Source: Phorcus lineatus (lineage: Eukaryota; Mollusca; Gastropoda; Trochida; Trochidae). From it: 64,000 nucleotides of DNA. The stretch lies in contig OV121088.1 in the NCBI GenBank assembly GCA_921293015.1, forward strand, positions 1,240,001-1,304,000. The letters are read 5' to 3'. The translations under genes were made by a program, and so were the position numbers. This document shows, piece by piece, positions 1 to 10,804 of this stretch (position 1 is the first letter of the stretch; the number at the start of each line of letters is the position of its first letter). The notes under the pieces are model-generated. The model worked only from the letters and a program-made list of their open reading frames with translations. It was not told the DNA's origin and made no database searches.

Positions 1-50
1 ACGGGGGAACTGGAGTCTCAGCTCCCAGCACAGATGTCTCTGGAGGACAG
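1..50 (+). CDS. Candidate upstream exon end of the Arg-rich repeat protein gene
   Basis: The first 50 bases are open in frame 1 and in frame 3 and end at ACAG|GTCAGT, a plausible splice donor. Read in frame 1, two bases are left over, which is the phase needed by the acceptor before 3170, so this could be the exon directly upstream of the large repeat exon. Frame 3 gives a Gly/Ser-rich reading and would need another exon between. The exon start lies outside the window. The link is inference from phase and position only. Confidence 0.35.
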
Positions 51-479
51 GTCAGTTCTCAGTCTGTCAGGCACATAAGTTATTATATCAGTGTCCATGA
101 CATACCATGTGTACGACATGAGTAATATTTACTGAGCGAGAGCGAGGGGTATAATGATATATAGGGACGAGCGTCATTTACCTTCTATATCAGAGGCAAG
201 AATATGAAGTTCTATTTAATACCTAAGTTGTTAGTTCATAGAAAATAATCAAAATCTGCACCCAAGCATTGTCACATTAGGATCACAACCTCATAGCCAA
301 ATTGTGACGTGAAAACATTGAGAAAATGATATTTTGTCTTAGGGCATCTATTAACAATATGAACCCCGTTATTAATGCGATCATAGGTAAAAATTTGTAC
401 GGGCAAATAAAAAAACCAAATGCAGTTCTTTGGGTCTGATGCTGCTTTTAAGTATATTTCACTTATATAACGGCTGCTA

Positions 480-730
480 ATATTATTGCCGGGTGAAAGC
501 ACGCAACACCATTGTGGTTATGCATTGCGGTGAAACCTGCGAGCATTAGCTGGAAATAGCGAACCATGGCTCGTACTGTGCTGAAATTCAGTGTAGCATT
601 GCATTCAAAGCTTACTGCATGTAGAACTGTACACTACTGCAGACAAAGTTGCCGAGCCCCTGGCAGGATTTGAACCCCAGACTTTTTGATCCGAAGATGA
701 GCATATTGACCACTGCACTATCCTGCCCCT
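480..730 (-). mobile_element. tRNA-derived SINE, copy 1
   Basis: Read on the minus strand, the head has a tRNA-like box A (TAGTGCAGTGGTCAATATG) and a box B (GGGTTCAAATCC), followed by GGGGCTCGGCAAC and a body. The same ~250-bp sequence, in the same orientation, recurs at 63497-63755. Two diverged copies with internal pol III promoter boxes and no coding capacity identify a SINE. No known family name is assigned. Confidence 0.8.
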
Positions 731-869
731 GTTCTTTCATTCTTTGCAGAAAATGTAAGCTGGTGATGATTTCTGGCCACGTTTAATTGCTGTAAAACAT
801 GAAACAGAACATTATATTGGAGAAAAGTAGTTTTGAATTTTATTGTATGTGTTTTTAATTATTATTCCC

Positions 870-2390
870 TACCAAACTAAGTTTTCAGGGATATTGAAAT
901 GACCTTGGTCTGTCCGTGCAAATTGTTATCAGGGATTTACCTTGACTTTTGTATTTGAGGGTCCCTAGGACTCATGGTCATAAATTTTAGGGGTCCTTTA
1001 CTAAAAAATGAGAGTCCCATAATTTTTTATATTTAATGTTTTGATTTATTATAAACACTTTAACATGAAGATTTACCTGAAGAAAAGAACAATTCTGTGA
1101 ACCTGAGTTTTTATTTCTGTTATAAAGCAAATGATACAGGAGTTAATGTGAAATTGATAGGAGTCAGTGACAGTCTCAGTACTAATTTAGACAATGACAG
1201 CGATACTGCGTGGCTTAGCTTCGCGTTGCGAAGGGATTCCAGTGCTATTTTTAACTACACTTTAGATGCGCTTGCGCAAATCGATTACGTCACAAGCGCA
1301 TGGTCAGATCGCCGTAGATAAAAATAGAATTGGAATTCCTTACCAAAACGAAACTAAGAATGACAGTCAACTCAATATTTACGGCACACAACTGATGCAA
1401 AGTATGCTATATCTATCAGCTTACATTTTCGTACCGTCATTGGTTTATAACGATGGAATTTTCTTGTGTCCCTGTGGACGCGAATATCTTTTTTCTTGCG
1501 TCCATTGTATTATTTTATGCGTAAAGGACGCAATATATTGCGTCCAGTAAATCCCTGTGTTATTGGTCTAGAATTTAAAAACCATAAGACCTAGCTCATT
1601 GAAACTTGGTATATTGAAAAATAAACATCAGTAGGGGTGCCTTTTTGGGTAATTATTTTCCTCCTACATTTACTTTTTTCTGTTTCCATAGAAACGCAAC
1701 TTAGAATTTATTTTCCAGAGCAGAACCCCAAAACCCTAAGGCTTAGCTCTTTGAAACTTGGTGTATGGACTAATCATAGTGTGTAGTGGTGCCTTGTAGG
1801 GTTATAAACTTCTTCCTACATCTATTTTGGCACTTTTCTATAGAAATGCAACTTCGAATATCGATTCTGATGGAGAACTCAAAAACCACAAGGACAAGCT
1901 CATTGAAACTTGTTACATGGACCAATCATCAAGTGAAATGGTGCCCATTTGAGATTTCAAGTTAATTCTACTTTACTTTTAGCAGTTTATATGGAAACAT
2001 TACTTAGAACTTTGTTTCCAAACCATCATTAAAAAACCATAATGGTTAGCTCATTGGAACTCGTTGTGTAAAACAACCATCAAGTAAAGTGGTGCCTTTT
2101 GGGTTTTTGACTTCCTCGAAATTTGTTTGTATTCCATGGAAACAAGGCACAAAGTGTATCCAAGGTTGACCCTTAAAAGCTAAGCATAATGAATCTAAGG
2201 ATGCTAAGCAATCATCTTTTGAAGGATAAGTGATTACTAATGATCTACGTAGGAAAGTTTTCATCTAAGAAAATGAGTAATATAGGATTATTAAAATATT
2301 ACAGCCTTATAACTATTTTTCTTTATATTTCCTACTTTTGCCACTAGGCAGGGGATATGGTGAACTCTCTCTGCTATTTTAATTAGCAGT
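870..2390. repeat. Dispersed repeat with four ~152-bp tandem units (copy 1)
   Basis: The anchor AGCTCATTGAAACTTGG recurs, with changes, at 1593, 1745, 1897 and 2048, a spacing of 151-152 bp. The tail (about 2140-2390), with CTTTTGCCACTAGGCAGGGG, is similar to the tail of another repeat at 8570-8790, so both belong to one dispersed family carrying an internal satellite. Elements of this build (pearl-like and Helentron-like non-autonomous elements with ~150-160-bp core repeats) are known in molluscs. The family match is inferred. The left edge is uncertain because a hAT-like element is inserted there. Confidence 0.65.
930..1557. mobile_element. Non-autonomous hAT-like DNA transposon
   Basis: The termini are perfect 11-bp inverted repeats, CAGGGATTTAC at the left and GTAAATCCCTG at the right. 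The flanks share TGTTAT (ATTGTTAT on the left, TGTTATTG on the right), compatible with a slightly altered 8-bp target duplication. CAGGG-type ends with 8-bp duplications are typical of hAT elements. The inside has only short open frames and no recognisable transposase. It interrupts the satellite-bearing repeat around it. Confidence 0.6.
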
Positions 2391-3169
2391 GTTGATACTT
2401 TAGAATGTTATCGATGATCTAAATGATGAACTTTTCCTAAATATAGTATTTTACTGCCACTAACTGGTATAAAAGTTGTATAATTTTTTTAGTAAAATAA
2501 CAGATACAAGGGTAAAATAACCAAGGAAAAAATGTAAAAATAAATCATATGAACACCAATTCCCTTCATTTTGAGAAAAATTCATCAAATTAGCATACTT
2601 AAGTCAAATAGATATTAAGTCTTAAATGTTATCATAACTTTAAACATGCACATCTAGGGGAGATGTTGAATAATTGCTATCAGGAATTTAAAGAAATTGG
2701 ACGAGGACAGATTTATTTTGGCATGGTAGTAATCCTCATTATATAAGCCTACTGCCTGCACATGCACTATACACCATAATCACCGCAGAATGAATCCAAA
2801 ACAAGAAGTAAGTTTTTACACTAAGCAAATAAAAAGTGTTTCACAAATGAGTTTGAAATGAGCAAGGTGTGGCAACAAAATGGAGCTGTTATAATCTCTG
2901 ACATGATATGACACTCTCACTATGATAATGAGTTGGTAAGAATGGGAAACAAGAGCAATAAGTTCTGTACGTAACATAAGACCTACTACTGCTGTTACTG
3001 GATCATAGAGAGTTGTTTGTGATCTTCGGCAGTGTGGGTTGGAGGCATGAAATGACATCCAATTTTTCGATATAAGTTTTAATGAATTGATGATACATCA
3101 TCTTTGAAGTATGACCTGGATGTGTCTATGCTCTGTCAGTGAGACTTATTGCCTTGTTTCCCATTCCAG

Positions 3170-6100
3170 GTTGCCTGTGGTCAACTCCAACCTCCAATCC
3201 ATGCTGTATCTCATCCCCCCATCATACATGAGCGCCCACAATCAGATCCTGCCTGAGTACTGTTGCCAACCTACCCAGATACAAATGACCACTGAGCCAA
3301 GCCAATCCAGCATGAACATGACCTTCGACGGGTTTACCGTGACCACAAATATTTCTGAAGATGAACAGGATCAAGAAGACCTGCCATTGTGGTTCGGGGG
3401 CCCGCCTCTCTCCAATATGGGTCCCCAGAATGTTGGTACAGGTAGCAAGGAAGAGAAACGAGAGAAAGAACGAGTGAGACAGATGCTGACTCGGAGACGA
3501 GACCAGATGATTCTCAGTCTTCCTGTTCATCCAAACATGATCATTCCAGAAGCAAACAAAGTCTGGGTGGAGCAGCAGAGGAATGCTGGAGTGCCAGAAG
3601 AGGATATCTCCTCCCTACAGACGGGACGGGACAACTACAGCACAATTGGAGAACTGAAGAGGAAAATTGAGCAGAAGAGAGCGATAGACCGTGAGAGGAA
3701 AAGGACTAAACGAGCAGAGCTAGGTGAAGGAGTTTATGAGGAAGTGAAGCGAGAGTGTCGCGAGAGGATGAGAGCAAAACGAGCTCGACTGAAGGAACAG
3801 GATCCAGCCGCTGCAGCTGCTTACCGTGAAAGAGAGAGAATACGGAAAAGGGTAGAGAGGAGGAGGAATGCCATGGTGTTGTCACTTCCAAATGAAAGCA
3901 TCACACCAAATACACAAGCTCTCGGGGATAATGGTAACCCAGCTCAAATGCCACTTACACCGGAATTCTCTTCAGCACTACTTGTACTGAGAGAGAACTT
4001 GTTGCAGAAGAGGTTTGAACAGAAGGAGAAAGTTCGTCAGAGGAGAGCTGAGCTCAGAGAGAAACATCCCGAGATTGCTGCTGCTATAAGGGAAAGGGAA
4101 CGTCTTCGTAAGAGGATTGAAAGACGTAGGAACTCGTTACTTCTGAATATGGGACCAGATGCATTACTTCAAGCTACCCAGGCCATCATGAACCAAGATT
4201 CCAGCAGCTCAGAGGCATCCCAGTCTAGTGCAGGTTTACCCCTTCAGGCGGAGCCATTAGAAGATTCAACCAAATTTACTGCTCTCTCAGCTCCAACTCC
4301 AGACTGTTCTGATGCCATCAACGAGTCATTTGGTGAGTCAGAGACTTCTTTTGAGGGAAGCATTGAACTCTCTACCAATTTAGAGAAACTTATTCAAAGT
4401 GCACAAAGAAAGAAGGACCACAACAAAGAAAGGATGCGTCAGAAGCGAGCAGAACTGAGAGAGGATCCTGAAGCATTTGAAGCGATGAAGGAACGTGAGA
4501 GGTTGAGGAAACAGATGGAAAGGATGAAGAAGAAAGGAACTGGTTCAGAGGATGAGGACAGACCTCTGACGTTTGCTTATGATGTGCCTCAAGGTTGTTC
4601 CACATCCACTGCAACATTCGATGTACAGGAAGAAGATAAGGATGAGGATCTGATAGAGGATGATGAGAAGCAGGACCAGAATGCATCAGGCATCAAACAG
4701 GAACCACTAGAGAATCATCGGAAGGCCTCTGTTGAAACATCAACAGCAGCCCATGATGAAGCCTACCAACCTATGAACACTGAAATTAATGAAACAAGCA
4801 GTGAACAAAAGACTGAAATGAACCCACCTGTACAGAATGCAAATTTGGGCAATCTGAGCAACAATTTAATCAAACTGGAGCCTGACTTCAATTCTAGTAA
4901 TGAGAATGAAGAGTCTTTCACAAGCTTACAGAACTATCAACATATCAACCACGAAGGTTCTTCAACTCAAGTTGACCCTGATGTCGTCAGAGTTGAGGAG
5001 AAGCTAGCCCTTCAGTCCGTAGAGGCCAGACTTAAAGCTTCTTTAAAGTGAGTAGAAGTTCTACACTTCTATTATTATTTCACACAATATTTGAAGTAAA
5101 AATGTAGAAATCAAATGTTGTAGAATTGTCAGAAAGTATTCCTTCATGAATGTAACTCAATAATTGATTTGAATCTTTCATGATCACTGTTGATAATTGA
5201 GAGTCTTGGAAGTACAGCCTTTGTATTTGTCGTCTTTGATAAAAAAATGTTTTTGTGAATTTATGAATACATTTGAAATATTTGTTTTGCAAAGGAGGAA
5301 CATTAAAAGAGATGTAATATGATCCTTGATTTTGAAAATTATGTTATTGTATTATAACGCAATTTTCGCACATAAGATTTCAGATGATAAGAAATATTAT
5401 CAATGTTCAAGGAAACTTGATAGGATTGTATCTACGATTTTAAAAGAATGAATTTGAAAGAATGTTAGCATGTCAAGAGTAGAGATCCTTGTGACTGTTT
5501 TAAAAGAAATCATTTTGCAAATACAAAGAGGTAGAGTAGTTAGAGAATGAAATCTGATCGTATTCCAGGAACTCTGGGTCGATGAACATTCCGGCATTCT
5601 CGAGTGTGGACGAGGAACGTGACTGGTTCCAGACACAGCTGTGTCACATTCAGACCCGAGTCCTTGACCCCGACAAGCAGGGCACTCCAGGACAAGCATC
5701 AGCAGGTCCTTCTGCTGGTGACAACCTCGAGATCCAAGGGACCATCATTAACTCTATAACCACCAATTCTAGCACAAATGACCCAGAAGAGTCTGCTAGT
5801 CAAGCTGTTGCCAACCCTGGTAATACACCAGCAGACCCCGCTAGTCTCACACCTCTCTATCACAACACCGGGAGTCAATTCTCTCTGAACCCGTTCACTG
5901 ACATGGCGAAGCTGACAGCAAACCCGGCCCCTAACTCAGACTACCTGTCAGGTATTGCTGAGGTTACACTGAGGAGCTCCCTGGAGCAGATCACAGCTCT
6001 GGCTGGTCCGGAAGTGATGCAGGACCGACTGTGTCAGATGGTTCAGTCTGCCAAACAGGCCCGAGAGAAGGCAAACGAGCAGGCTAGGAGAAGGCGAGAG

Positions 6101-6805
6101 AAGCTGAGGAAGGACCCAGCAATGAGACATAAATACGAGGAGATCAAAGCTCGTGATATGGAGCGGAAGAGACAACAGAGGGCCAAGGAGGCTGAGATAC
6201 GCACCGTGTTCCCGGCGTACAATGAGGAGAAACGGATCCGTGATCGGGAGAGGAAGAAGATGTTGAGGAGTCGGAATAAAGAGCTTGGGGAAGTTCTTGA
6301 GAACACTAGTAACATTCCTGTTAACACTGACAGCAACAGCATAGCACATAGCATCTCACAGAGCATCAACAACATGAACATCATTGCCAGTGGAGCCAAC
6401 ATCCCTCTTGCCAACAACATGGTCTTAAAGAACAATATCCAAATGACAAACAACATTGTACTTAAGAACAACACACAAATGACGGCAATGAACCTAAACA
6501 ACAATATTCCCATGACTAACGCCATTGGACTCAACAGTAACTTTCCAATGCAGACAATGCCTCAGTTTCTTGGCCACAATGTGATGATGCCAAACTTTGC
6601 AGGGTTCCCCTCCCTGCCCCTCCTCCCCCCAATGGACGGCCCAGGCCAAACCCTCCTCCCCCAGGTTTATGCAGCCCCGGGGGTGGTTCCAGGGGGTCTC
6701 CAGCTCTCCTACATCCCCCAGCTAGTGCAGGAAGCCAGACCTGACCTACAGGAGCAGCAAGATGTCAAGAACAATCCCCCTCATAACCCCAGGCTTGCCA
6801 GCTGA
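3170..6805 (+). CDS. Arg-rich repeat protein, probably nuclear (3' part, two exons)
   Basis: The exons are 3170-5047 and 5569-6805 (TGA at 6803). The acceptor CCATTCCAG precedes 3170 and leaves one base to complete a codon. At 5048 an AAA|GTGAGT donor overlaps an in-frame TGA that would otherwise end a separate frame. The acceptor TATTCCAG at 5568 resumes the same reading frame (K-N-S-G-S-M-N), so the two long frames are one protein of more than 1,030 residues here. Basic, Arg/Glu-rich blocks with a ~22-23-residue spacing (pattern RERxRxKRAxLxE, then ERRRNxxxLxLP) lie at about 3445-3530, 3660-3890, 4005-4160, 4390-4540 and 6050-6300. Between them are Ser/Thr/Gln linkers, an acidic stretch near 4630-4680, two SUMO-type motifs (IKQE near 4690, IKLE near 4870) and a Met/Asn-rich then Pro-rich tail. 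The repeat length recalls the 23-residue STPR DNA-binding repeats, but that is a guess. A nucleic-acid-binding regulator is inferred. The 5' end is missing. Confidence 0.75.
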
Positions 6806-6860
6806 TTTTATCTGTATTTACTCTTTACATATATATGGAGAAACATATATGGATGTTATG

Positions 6861-6866
6861 AATAAA
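6861..6866 (+). terminator. Poly(A) signal of the Arg-rich repeat gene
   Basis: AATAAA lies about 55 bases after the TGA of the plus-strand gene and is the nearest canonical signal. Confidence 0.6.
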
Positions 6867-7121
6867 TGCTACCACAAACTTGGTTGTTAATTCTTGGGAG
6901 TGTATATTTGTCATTATTATATGAATGGATTATTTACGTCTTTCTGATTGGCCTACTTGGTCACATGACAGCAATGACGTCAAGCGATATCAACCTGTGT
7001 GGATCGCGAGAGGTTAATATAACAATCCAAACACCTCCGGTGGATAAAAATAGATTTCGAAAATCACGGTTTACCGGAATACCAGAAGAATGGTAATTCA
7101 AGACATAATTCATATAATAAA

Positions 7122-7264
7122 ACAATTATAGACTTCAGACTCGGTTGATCCAATGATTTATCGACCTTGGACATGAGATATTCACCTCGGCTTCGCCTCT
7201 GTGAATATCACACGTCCAAGGTCGATAAATCATTGGATCAACCTCACTTGAAGTCAATAATTGT
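7122..7264. mobile_element. Palindromic MITE
   Basis: An almost complete inverted repeat: the left arm starts ACAATTATAGACTTCAG and the right arm ends CTTGAAGTCAATAATTGT. The long central arms (for example TGATTTATCGACCTTGG) pair across a loop centred near GGCTTCGCC at 7190-7197. Non-coding hairpins of this size are typical MITEs. The superfamily is not decided. Confidence 0.7.
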
Positions 7265-7689
7265 TTAGTGTTACTTATCAATTGTGGGCATTTGTGTCCG
7301 AGCTTGGTTCTTGAGATATTAAGCAAATTCTATCCACGTTATAGCTTGTTTTTCTTTGAAATTTCACAGCTGAAAAAGCATTGAAAGTAACTCAAGCTTA
7401 TTTTTTTTATCTTGAAAGGTCTGATGGGGCTTTTTGGCATGGCATGTCATAATACTTTAAATTATCGGAATGGCAAAAAAACAACTCGCAATTCCATCCT
7501 TGGGAAGATTTTGTTTATGTGAATATTCTACTTGACAGACATCCTTATAAAACTTCAAATTTGATGGAATGGTGCTTTAAAAGTTGCATCTTTAGTAAAA
7601 TTTAAATGTAAAAAATGGAATGTGATTGTGCATTATTATCTAATGGATTATCTCCATTGTCCCCGCTTGAGTATGAGTTTAATGTTATC

Positions 7690-8800
7690 TGAAACAATAT
7701 TTTTCAGGTGCACTTTACGTAGCACTATGATACCCCTAAAAAGGGCCACAGAAGCCACGCCTTGAAAATCTATTTCATCTTCCTCTCCAGAAGCAAAAGA
7801 TCTAGAAAGCCTAACTTTGTGTACAGATTTCTTGGCTGATAGGGATTCAAAGTTATAGATTTAGTAACCATGTGACCCCTAATAAGGGCCATATAGACCA
7901 CGCCCTAAAAACGTATTTTCATCTTCTTCTGAAACAAGAGATCTAGAAAGCTGAAGCATTATGTGAAGACTCCTTTAGCTAATGTGGATTCTAATTTAGA
8001 TTTGTTAACTCCGTCAACCCTCTTAAGGGCCACAGGGGCCACACCTTAAAAACCTATTTTCGTCTACATCTCTAGAAGCAAATGGTCTAGAAAACTGCAA
8101 CCTTGTTTACTGACTCCTTAGCTGATGGTGATTCTAATTTATACATCTGATGACCATTTGACCCTTAATTAGGGCTACATGGAACACACCCTGAAAAGCT
8201 CTTTTCATTTTCATCTCCAGAAGCAAGATCCCTATAAAGCTGAAACTTTGTTTAAAGATTCCTTAATTGATGAGGAATCTGATTTATGGATTTTTTGAGC
8301 CATTGGCCGATTATTGGGGTCACGAGGGCCACACAATTAACACCTATTTTATTCATCCCTTTTTTTAACTCCTTTTTTTCTTTGAAAGAAAAGGCCTAGA
8401 ACGCTAAAACCTTGTGAAAATCTTCAGCTGATGGGTACAAACTCTCAAGCTTAGGAGCAGTAAAATCAATGGATCTAGTGATCCAGGGGCAGGTCATATG
8501 ATGACACTGTGACATGTATAAAATACATTATTGATAACCTGATGAGCTACATGTTTTTGGCTGTTTTGATTGAAACAGAAGTCATAATATTGTTTCCAAG
8601 TTGAACCTTAAAGCCCTACCCCTAAGCATGATGAAAGTTTTCAGCTAAGAATATGAGTTGCTGATGGTTTATGAAAGAATAAAGCTTCTTAACTATTGTT
8701 CAATGTACTTCACACTTTTGCCACTTGGTGGGGATAAAGCCGACTCTGTCTGATGTAAGATTTCTTTAATGCTTCAAAGTGAAGATACTGAAGATGAGAT
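7690..8800. repeat. Dispersed repeat with about five ~143-bp tandem units (copy 2)
   Basis: Degenerate tandem units run from about 7730 to 8420. Each carries a block like CCCTAATAAGGGCCACA, a CACACCCTAAAAACCTATTTT block and an AGAAGCAA-AGATCTAGAAAGC block. Spacing between the GGGCC anchors is about 142-145 bp. The tail from 8570 on (ACTTTTGCCACTTGGTGGGG) resembles the tail of the repeat at 870-2390. The unit sequence differs from copy 1, so the family seems to change its internal satellite while keeping its end. Confidence 0.6.
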
Positions 8801-8829
8801 AATGAACAAACTTTAATAAAAATATAGAT

Positions 8830-10290
8830 ATTTTGCGTCGGCCCGGAACATATGGTTAAAACAGATGTAAGAAGGATTTTCTTATTTGAGGTAATTTTTT
8901 CCCCATAAGACTATGGCGTATTTATGCGTTAAGGGACAGTTGTGGTGATTCTCCCTAACAAATGCTATGTTTAAGTTTCAAATTTGTAATTGTTTAAAAG
9001 AAAATAAAGCTACTACGACTTTCAGATGACACCAAAGGTTCACTACACCTTTTGCCAAATGTGTACCCAACTGGGTTTTGTTATTTTTTGTAAATGAAAA
9101 ATAGTTTTTACACAACAAATTGGGTTTATTTTGGATGACTTCGAAAAAAATATATTGCCAATTATTAGATAACCTCGTATTTAAACATTTAACAAGCATA
9201 ATTAAAAAAGGTAATTTTTCATCCTCAAGATGATTCCAGATAATAAAAGTATGATTAATGTTCCAGTAAATATATATTTGATTGATTTTATATCTCGTGG
9301 TGTAACACTGTGATGATAATGGTGGGGGTTGGTCAATGTGAAATAGTTGTGATAACGTTTAATCGAGAGGTACTATAATTGGCGTCAATTAACGGCTATC
9401 TCCTCATGGATATCTTTCTTACCCTCTTTTCCTAAAGGACATTATCTAACATAACTGTCATAAATGTAAAAATCGTTACTGCGACACTGCATGTCAGCTC
9501 GATTAAACGTAAAATCACCACTCATTAATCTGTTACATGAGTTTTATAGTTTAGTATCTACATCAAAAAGTAGCACTCTTGCAATAGAGAAATCGTATAT
9601 CCTTATTTCTACTATCCAGCCATCCACCACCATCCATCCTTAATTCTTCAAAAAGAGTTATTAACAAAACATTTTCTTCCTTCGTTAATTACTTTATTGT
9701 CCACACCTACAGATTATCGTTTTTCACTAGATATAATAGCAGACGAAATATCGAATCATATCAAGCCGTCTGCTTTGTCGCTAAAATATGTCAAGTATTT
9801 TTACGATTTTATCCCCCACAACTGGATTCTAATACCGAGGTAAAGTAGATAAAGAAGTTTTTTAATTGTGACTATTACGTAAAAAAGTTGCTTAGATTTC
9901 AACGATACGATATAATAATTAAATGTATTAAGTATATGTTTTATATGTATATTATATGTATATGTCCCCAGATAAATACGGATTTTGTCCTATGCATTTG
10001 ATAATAATAACTATAACCTAATACTTAAAAATGCAAGATCATAAAGAAAATCTAATTTTAAGTGTAGAAACACCTGACAGCCGCGTTAGCAAGAAATTGA
10101 ATGGCTCACGAGAAGCCATACTGGATGACATTTAATTACTTTCTGAGACATTTGCAACCAACGCTTTAAGCTTTACTTCACTTTAGTTAAGAAATCCCGT
10201 TTCAATAATGCTTAGGAAAAGTCTTTTAGTCATTTATGCAAGCGATAATGCAAAACGTAAATGGACATAATTTTGATTCCTTCGGAATGG
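8830..10290. other. Spacer with no recognised feature
   Basis: AT-rich sequence with short open frames only. No conserved exon, RNA gene or clear repeat was found here. Missing 5' exons of the downstream glutaredoxin gene would be expected here or further upstream, but I could not see them. Confidence 0.5.
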
Positions 10291-10297
10291 GTCTTTA

Positions 10298-10384
10298 CAT
10301 CTTCCTACGCAAAGCTTAACTATTGCCAGTCTCGAACTGTCCACGTTAACGACTGGCGATAGTTAAGCTTTGCGTAGGAAGATG
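10298..10384. mobile_element. Hairpin MITE with 9-bp target duplication (copy 1)
   Basis: An 87-bp near-perfect inverted repeat begins CATCTTCCTACGCAAAGC and ends with its reverse complement around a ~21-base loop. It is flanked by GGGTCTTTA (10289-10297) and GGGTCTTCA (10385-10393), a 9-bp duplication with one change. The same termini and a 9-bp duplication recur at 62656-62747. Nine-bp duplications are the hallmark of Mutator-like elements. Confidence 0.8.
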
Positions 10385-10804
10385 GGGTCTTCATTACTGA
10401 ATGTTTCTTAAAAGACCGCAAAGCTGGATAAACGTTTGTCATTTAAGTTGCGTTCAACATCAATAGAGAGATGGTTGTCACGTTCCATTAAGAATCTGCA
10501 TTTTCTTTGTTTAAATGATTGTAGGAGATACCGCGGTGAGAAATGAAAAAAATACTACATTCCAGAAAAGATAATTTACATTTACACGACAGATAGTAAT
10601 GCAAGATCAGTATATATAATATCATGTTGTTCCCAAATATACATATGGATTAACATGTTTCCAATAGTGTTGTCTGTGTATAATGTTTCCTTGTGATTGA
10701 CGTGGGGTGGGATATGCGTGGAGTTCTTTTTGAATAAGAATATTTAAAATATGCCATTTCTTATGATGTTAAGTGGATTGTGGATTGTTCTGGTGGTATT
10801 GTAG

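Larger units (their letters stand above)
51..3169 (+). other. Probable intron of the Arg-rich repeat gene
   Basis: This non-coding stretch between the candidate exon at 1-50 and the acceptor at 3168-3169 holds a SINE, a hAT-like non-autonomous element and a satellite-bearing repeat, each listed separately. The remainder (about 2400-3169) is AT-rich and I see nothing coding in it. Confidence 0.4.

Noticed and set aside
3111-3169. ATG at 3111 as the start of the Arg-rich protein
   Set aside because: The segment precedes a strong acceptor and lacks the composition of the protein; an upstream exon is more likely.
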